NCBI GenBank assembly: GCA_026745465.1
Contig: JACYXH010000212.1
Location: 487,501-551,500, forward strand
Direction: 5' to 3'
Length of the DNA stretch: 64,000 bases
Source: Lota lota
Lineage: Eukaryota; Chordata; Actinopteri; Gadiformes; Lotidae
Numbering within the stretch: the first letter of the stretch is position 1; the number at the start of each line of letters is the position of its first letter. Positions 59,591-64,000 of this stretch are shown in pieces. The translations under genes and the position numbers were made by a program. The notes below the pieces were generated by a model that saw only the letters and a program-made list of their open reading frames with translations, made no database searches and was not told the DNA's origin.

Positions 59591-60719
59591 TCAGTATATT
59601 TTCATTATGCCACAGTAAAGAAACCCTTATTAATGTGTCTCCTCCAGGAGTAATTGCATTGATGTGGTAAAGTATGGACGGACCTTGTCCTGGTATGTGG
59701 GTGTTGAATGACATCCAGCCTGGCACTAGAGAAGCTAACCTATGTGGTGAGAAGAAAGCCAACAAACTTTAGTAAGATATTTGATCATTCCTTCAATTTC
59801 TGGAATATAATCAAGCAAATAACGAGTTATAGAACAAATGAGTAAATGGAAGATCAGATGGTTCACTTTGATGTGAAAAAAAACCTCCTCTTTAGGTATT
59901 CACAGTGTATCTGTGGATACCTATTGTTATTGTCGCGGTTGGGTATTATTATTCTTGATTGGTAACGCACCAATTCTTGATTGGTAATTGGTAATATCTC
60001 CACGATGCACAGGTCAAAAGGTTTGGACCATGAAGTTCATCATGAGAGATTTTGCTGTACAGTGAACATTTCATGAAACATTTAACAATCGTCTTCTAAA
60101 GAACCAGAGCTTCCCAAGAAAAACCGATTACAGATTCATGATCTGTGGGTTTGTCTGACATTAATTGCAAATTCATAATATGCAAATGATCGAACATTAC
60201 TTTATCAGCCACAAATCAGCTTTAGAAGAGAGCAGAAATTGTACACTTGGCATGCACATAGAGGACACCTCCCTAAACGTGATCAAATGTTTGTGTCGAT
60301 ATCTCATTCCATGACGTCACAGTGAAAATTAAAGTGATTGCTGTTAAGCATAATGCACCAATTCGCCAGAAGGTGGCAGGATATCACAGAGGACATCTCC
60401 CTTAACATGTGATCAACTTTTGGTGTTGATATCTCATTCCATGACGGCACAGTGTCAATTAATGTGATGTTTCTTAAGCATAATGCACCAATTTGCCAGC
60501 AGGTGGGAGAATATCACACATAAATTGCATCTACTATCAAACCACTGTGTCTGTGTGTTTGTGTGTGTGTGTCACTCTGTGTGTGTCTGTCTGCCTGTCA
60601 CTGTCTAAGTGTCTCTTTGTATGTCTGAGTGTGCATGTATGTGTGTGTGTGTGTCTCTGTCTGTGTGTGTTTGTCTGTCTTTCTCTGTCTGCAAGTCTCT
60701 CTGTATGTCTGAGTGTGCA

Positions 60720-60779
<60 letters not shown>

Positions 60780-60830
60780 GTGTGTCTCTGTCTCTGTGTG
60801 TCTGTGCTTTTGTGTGTGTGTCTCTCTATG

Positions 60831-60870
<40 letters not shown>

Positions 60871-61188
60871 TATCTTGTGTGTGTGTCTATCTGGTTCTTT
60901 ATATTTAAAAATAGAACAAGTTTCAAAATAGAATGCATTGGATGCATTGGTTTGATTTTCACCTATCCAAACTGAGGCCTCTCTATAACGCAGGCTGGGC
61001 CATAATGGGGTACACACATCATTTCTCAATGGTCAGTTTTAAAGGTGGCTGTTGACTTTAGAAACGTGGTTGGTGATTCTTTAGATGTGTTTACTTCCAG
61101 TAAACCGGTTTATAAGTCATACATCTGCCACTATTGGAAAACAGCTCCCTCTTAAAACATAGTGGGATTTGAGCCTTGCAAATTACAT

Positions 61189-61258
61189 GTCGAAGTAGTG
61201 TAGTGGTATAGCTTCTGCCACGCAAGCTTAGGGTCGCCGGTTTGAATCCGACCTCGAC
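61189..61258 (+). other. tRNA-Gly-like sequence, copy 2
   Basis: Differs from copy 1 by a few bases; the B box here is GGTTTGAATCC, closer to consensus. Same GCC anticodon position, same run of T after CTGTGCA. Confidence 0.4.
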
Positions 61259-61521
61259 TGTGCATTTTTTTGAGACGCGGCACGGACGCGGGCTCGCTGG
61301 TTCGAGTCCGACCTCGACCGTGCGTTTTGCGAGACGTGGCTCGAAAAGGGCGGCAGTTGGGAAAGGCTGTGCGTGGGCTGTGAATACCTTGTTTTAACGT
61401 CTCCGTATCTGCCCAACAATTGTCATAACTGATTTGGAAAACACTCATGATACTTCTTTTCTGTTCGTTTTTTCTGTTTTCTGTTTTAGTTTTTCTGTTT
61501 TGGGTTAACCCTTTTCCACAG

Positions 61522-61656
61522 CGCTTCAGGGTAATGGTTACTGGACAGTTACTTACTCATCTAGTAATGTCTGCGCTTTAAGAGGAGCAACGGTTGTCAT
61601 CAGCTGCACTTCTGAATACCCTGACAACGTACAGTACCGCCCTACCACAGTCAAAA
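61522..61656 (+). pseudogene. Orphan 5' fragment of a V-set exon, upstream of unit D
   Basis: Sister of the fragment at 50386-50520 with the same breakpoint after TTVK and the same downstream sequence (CTGACTAACAGTCAGACTC). It was therefore copied along with the C/D unit rather than formed twice. Confidence 0.75.
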
Positions 61657-62275
61657 CTGACTAACAGTCAGACTCAACTTGACCTCGGCCAGAGGTCGCG
61701 ACCCTGAGTTTGGGAAAGGCTGCTCTAGAGTTGTGCTGTCGCACGTCCTGTGGATAGCAACCCTATGAGAAGTACGCCACACAAGTGACCCGAATCGACT
61801 ATAGGGGGAACTATGAAATTATATGGTGTGTGTGTGTGTGTGTTTGTGTGCATGCGTGTTTGCCTGCCTGCGTGTATGTGAGTAAGGAGCAGAAGGACAG
61901 AAGATTAACAAAAATATGATAAAATAGCAGAAGATAAAACAAGACGGAACTTTGTACAGTTCATTGTGGTCTAAAAAGGTGATTAGGCCCAGTGGTTACC
62001 AGGCTTCTTGTTCATTATTCTGCTAATCATGGTGTGAAGAGGAAGGAAGTCTTTCAATGTATTTGGTTTCTGTTCAGCTAACTACAAGATGAACTGGACC
62101 CAGAGATGTCAGACCAGCTTCCTCATCTACAGTAAGATTTTGAATGTTCTTAACTTATTTCAATGCTTAAGTAATTCATCGAGTTTTCCTCATATGAACT
62201 TTTTAATTGTATTTTACCTGCAGGTGTGTTTAAATATCTTCCCAGAACAATAGAGTGGAGAGGAGAGGACTCACT

Positions 62276-63746
62276 ATGAATTTAAGATCAGCAGCAAGAG
62301 GATTTCTAGCTTTCCTTCTGTTAGTGCCAGGTTGGTTCATTTACATTGTGAATGTTTAGTTGAACTGTACATGACAACCAAGCAACTGGAACGTGGAGAG
62401 GGTCAAACCATAGCATGTTGAAGATAAAATAATAGTAAATAGACCATTAAAGAACCATCCTCTACAACGCTGTGGTTGGTTAAACAGACCACTAGAATAG
62501 AGAACTGTCCACTTTATATATTTCAGTTATGGTTCATTAGTCATTGGAAAATACCACTTCACTGCAATTTGTATACAGCCTCTTGTAGTAAACGTACTGT
62601 CCGGGTTTTTAGATCACAATACTCTGTGAATTATTTGACAGAATATATATTTGCATTTTAGATTTGTTGACCATTTCCTGGTTGGTAGGCAAACCTCAAC
62701 TATTTACATCATCGAAGGGTTAATATAGTTACTTTTAGACTGTTTGAAAAAAGATAAATGTTAAAAGCTACAGTTTGTCCATCATTCATTCCATTATTAG
62801 GATTTAGAGTTGGCATATCAATCTTCTGCTGAAATGTTGGAATTCAGATTCAGTGATATGGTAGACATTGCATGCCATCTCCTGTCTTCTCTCCTTGCTC
62901 CTCTCCTCTCCTTGTCTTCTCTCCTCTATCTGTCTCTTCTCCTCTTCCTTGTCTCCACTCCTCTCTTTTCCTTGTCTCCACTCTTCTCTTCTCCTTTCCT
63001 TGTCTCCTCGCTACTACACCTATATCCCCATTTGCTCTCCTTGTCTCTAATCCTTTCCTTGTGTCCTCTCCTCACATCCTCTCATCTACATCCCTTGTCT
63101 CCACATCTAAGTAATTACAAAGCTTGCGGTGGGGTGCGGTGGGTTGAACTTGAAACCCCTCCTGGCTACGCCACTGGTGTCACATGATGTTCTGTAGTGT
63201 CACATGATGTTCTGGAACGTTCCTCTCACAGCTCAGTGGTCAGCATGTATCTGTAGTTTCCATCTCCACCCACCAGCCTCCATCTCTTTATGTATCTTCT
63301 GATCTTTTCATCAGCTGAACCTCTGTGTCTTGTTAATTCTCAATGAGATGTTTGTTTTTTCACAGCGCTTCAGGGTAATGGTGACTGGAGAGTTACTTAC
63401 TCACCTAGTAATGTCTGCGCTTTAAGAGGAGCAACGGTTGTCATCAGCTGCACTTATGTATACCCTGACAACGTACAGTACCGCCCTACCACAGTCAAAA
63501 GACTGTGGTTTACTAAAAGAGACAACTATCAGCCAGTTGATCTGGAAGAAGATGCAGACTATACAGGTCGTGTTGAATATAACAGTGGAGAGGTCAGCTG
63601 TACCGGGTCCATATGTCATGGAACATGTACCCTGAGAATCAAAGACCTGAGACCGAGTGACTCTGCTGTCTACAAGTTTAGGTTCATAATAAACCAACAA
63701 GATGGGAAATATACTGGTAAACCTGGAGTGATGTTATCTGTAACAG
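62276..63746 (+). CDS. CD22/Siglec-like receptor, unit D (5' end only)
   Basis: Signal peptide exon 62276-62330 (MNLRSAARGFLAFLLLVP) and V-set exon 63366-63746; the rest lies beyond the window. The V-set keeps the Siglec Arg (AVYKFRFIIN, AGG at 63680-63682) and the Cys pattern. It differs from unit C at scattered residues (GDW for GYW at the start, TGSICHG for TRSICRG, TGKPG for TGEPG). Intron 1 is nearly the same as in unit C, making C and D the closest pair. Confidence 0.8.
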
Positions 63747-63765
63747 GTAAACTATGATGACTCTA

Positions 63766-63769
<4 letters not shown>

Positions 63770-63839
<70 letters not shown>

Positions 63840-64000
63840 TGGTGTGTGATGGTGTGTGATGGTGTGTGATGGTGTATGTGTGTGTGCACGTACATGAGTG
63901 AGAACAATTGTGTGTATGTATGTATATTTGTGTGTGAGTGTGTGTGTATGTGTTTGTGTGTGTGCATGCGTGCGAAAATGTGTGTTCTTGTGTGTGTTTG
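63770..64000. repeat. (GT)n with GTGTGTGATG repeats, unit D
   Basis: Pure GT to 63838, then four GTGTGTGATG-type units, then imperfect GT to the window end. Units B and C have a single GATG interruption here. Confidence 0.85.

Larger units (their letters stand above)
57512..61516. other. Spacer between units C and D
   Basis: Same order as the B-C spacer: 3' UTR, split SINE/MITE (57895-58505; MITE 57999-58456), (AT)n at 59024-59052 (absent elsewhere), minisatellite now with seven copies (59130-59590), the CATGTGATC repeats, (GT)n plus poly-G (60553-60890), and the tRNA-like sequence (61189-61258). No intact exon. Confidence 0.6.

Overview
The window is teleost fish nuclear DNA. The evidence is intron-split vertebrate genes with GT/AG splice sites, dense (CA)n and tetranucleotide microsatellites, tRNA-derived SINEs, LINE and LTR retrotransposons, and an expanded Siglec/CD22-like family of the kind found in fish. 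The heavy dinucleotide load would suit a codfish-like genome, but that is only an impression. Nothing bacterial, no CRISPR array and no operon is present.

Region 1 (1-14.1 kb, + strand) is the 3' two thirds of abi1 (Abl interactor 1, an actin-regulating adaptor of the WAVE complex). Nine coding exons are resolved, from a 15-nt microexon to the SH3 exon. The reading phases agree at every junction, and one exon carries a polyglutamine tract.

Region 2 (16.8-22.4 kb, - strand) is complete pdss1, the catalytic subunit of decaprenyl diphosphate synthase (coenzyme Q side chain). It has eleven exons and 389 residues, tail to tail with abi1, the same arrangement as the human ABI1-PDSS1 pair.

Region 3 (22.5-29.2 kb) is a repeat-rich junction. 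It holds the broken 3' end of a lost CD22-like gene, an inverted piece of the same family's intron 1, and several insertions. The clearest is a short, apparently non-autonomous LTR retrotransposon with near-identical LTRs and a CTAAT target duplication.

Region 4 (29.2-64 kb, + strand) is a tandem array of CD22/Siglec-like receptor genes, called units A to D here. The basic plan is a signal peptide exon, a Siglec-type V-set exon, a second Ig exon, two to four C2-type Ig exons, a transmembrane exon, a basic juxtamembrane exon, and a final exon with YxN/ITIM-like tyrosines. Unit A has lost the V-set, the second Ig exon and the splice acceptor of the tail exon. Unit B is complete but has Ser where the sialic-acid-binding Arg belongs. 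Unit C is complete and keeps that Arg but has Asn in place of the YxN tyrosine. Unit D keeps the Arg and runs off the window. The units therefore appear to be diverging in ligand binding and signalling. Shared and private insertions (solo LTR, LINE fragments, nested MITE, minisatellite) record the order of duplication: A and B share a solo LTR that C and D lack.

All exon borders come from reading splice sites and phase by eye; no alignment or database search was run.
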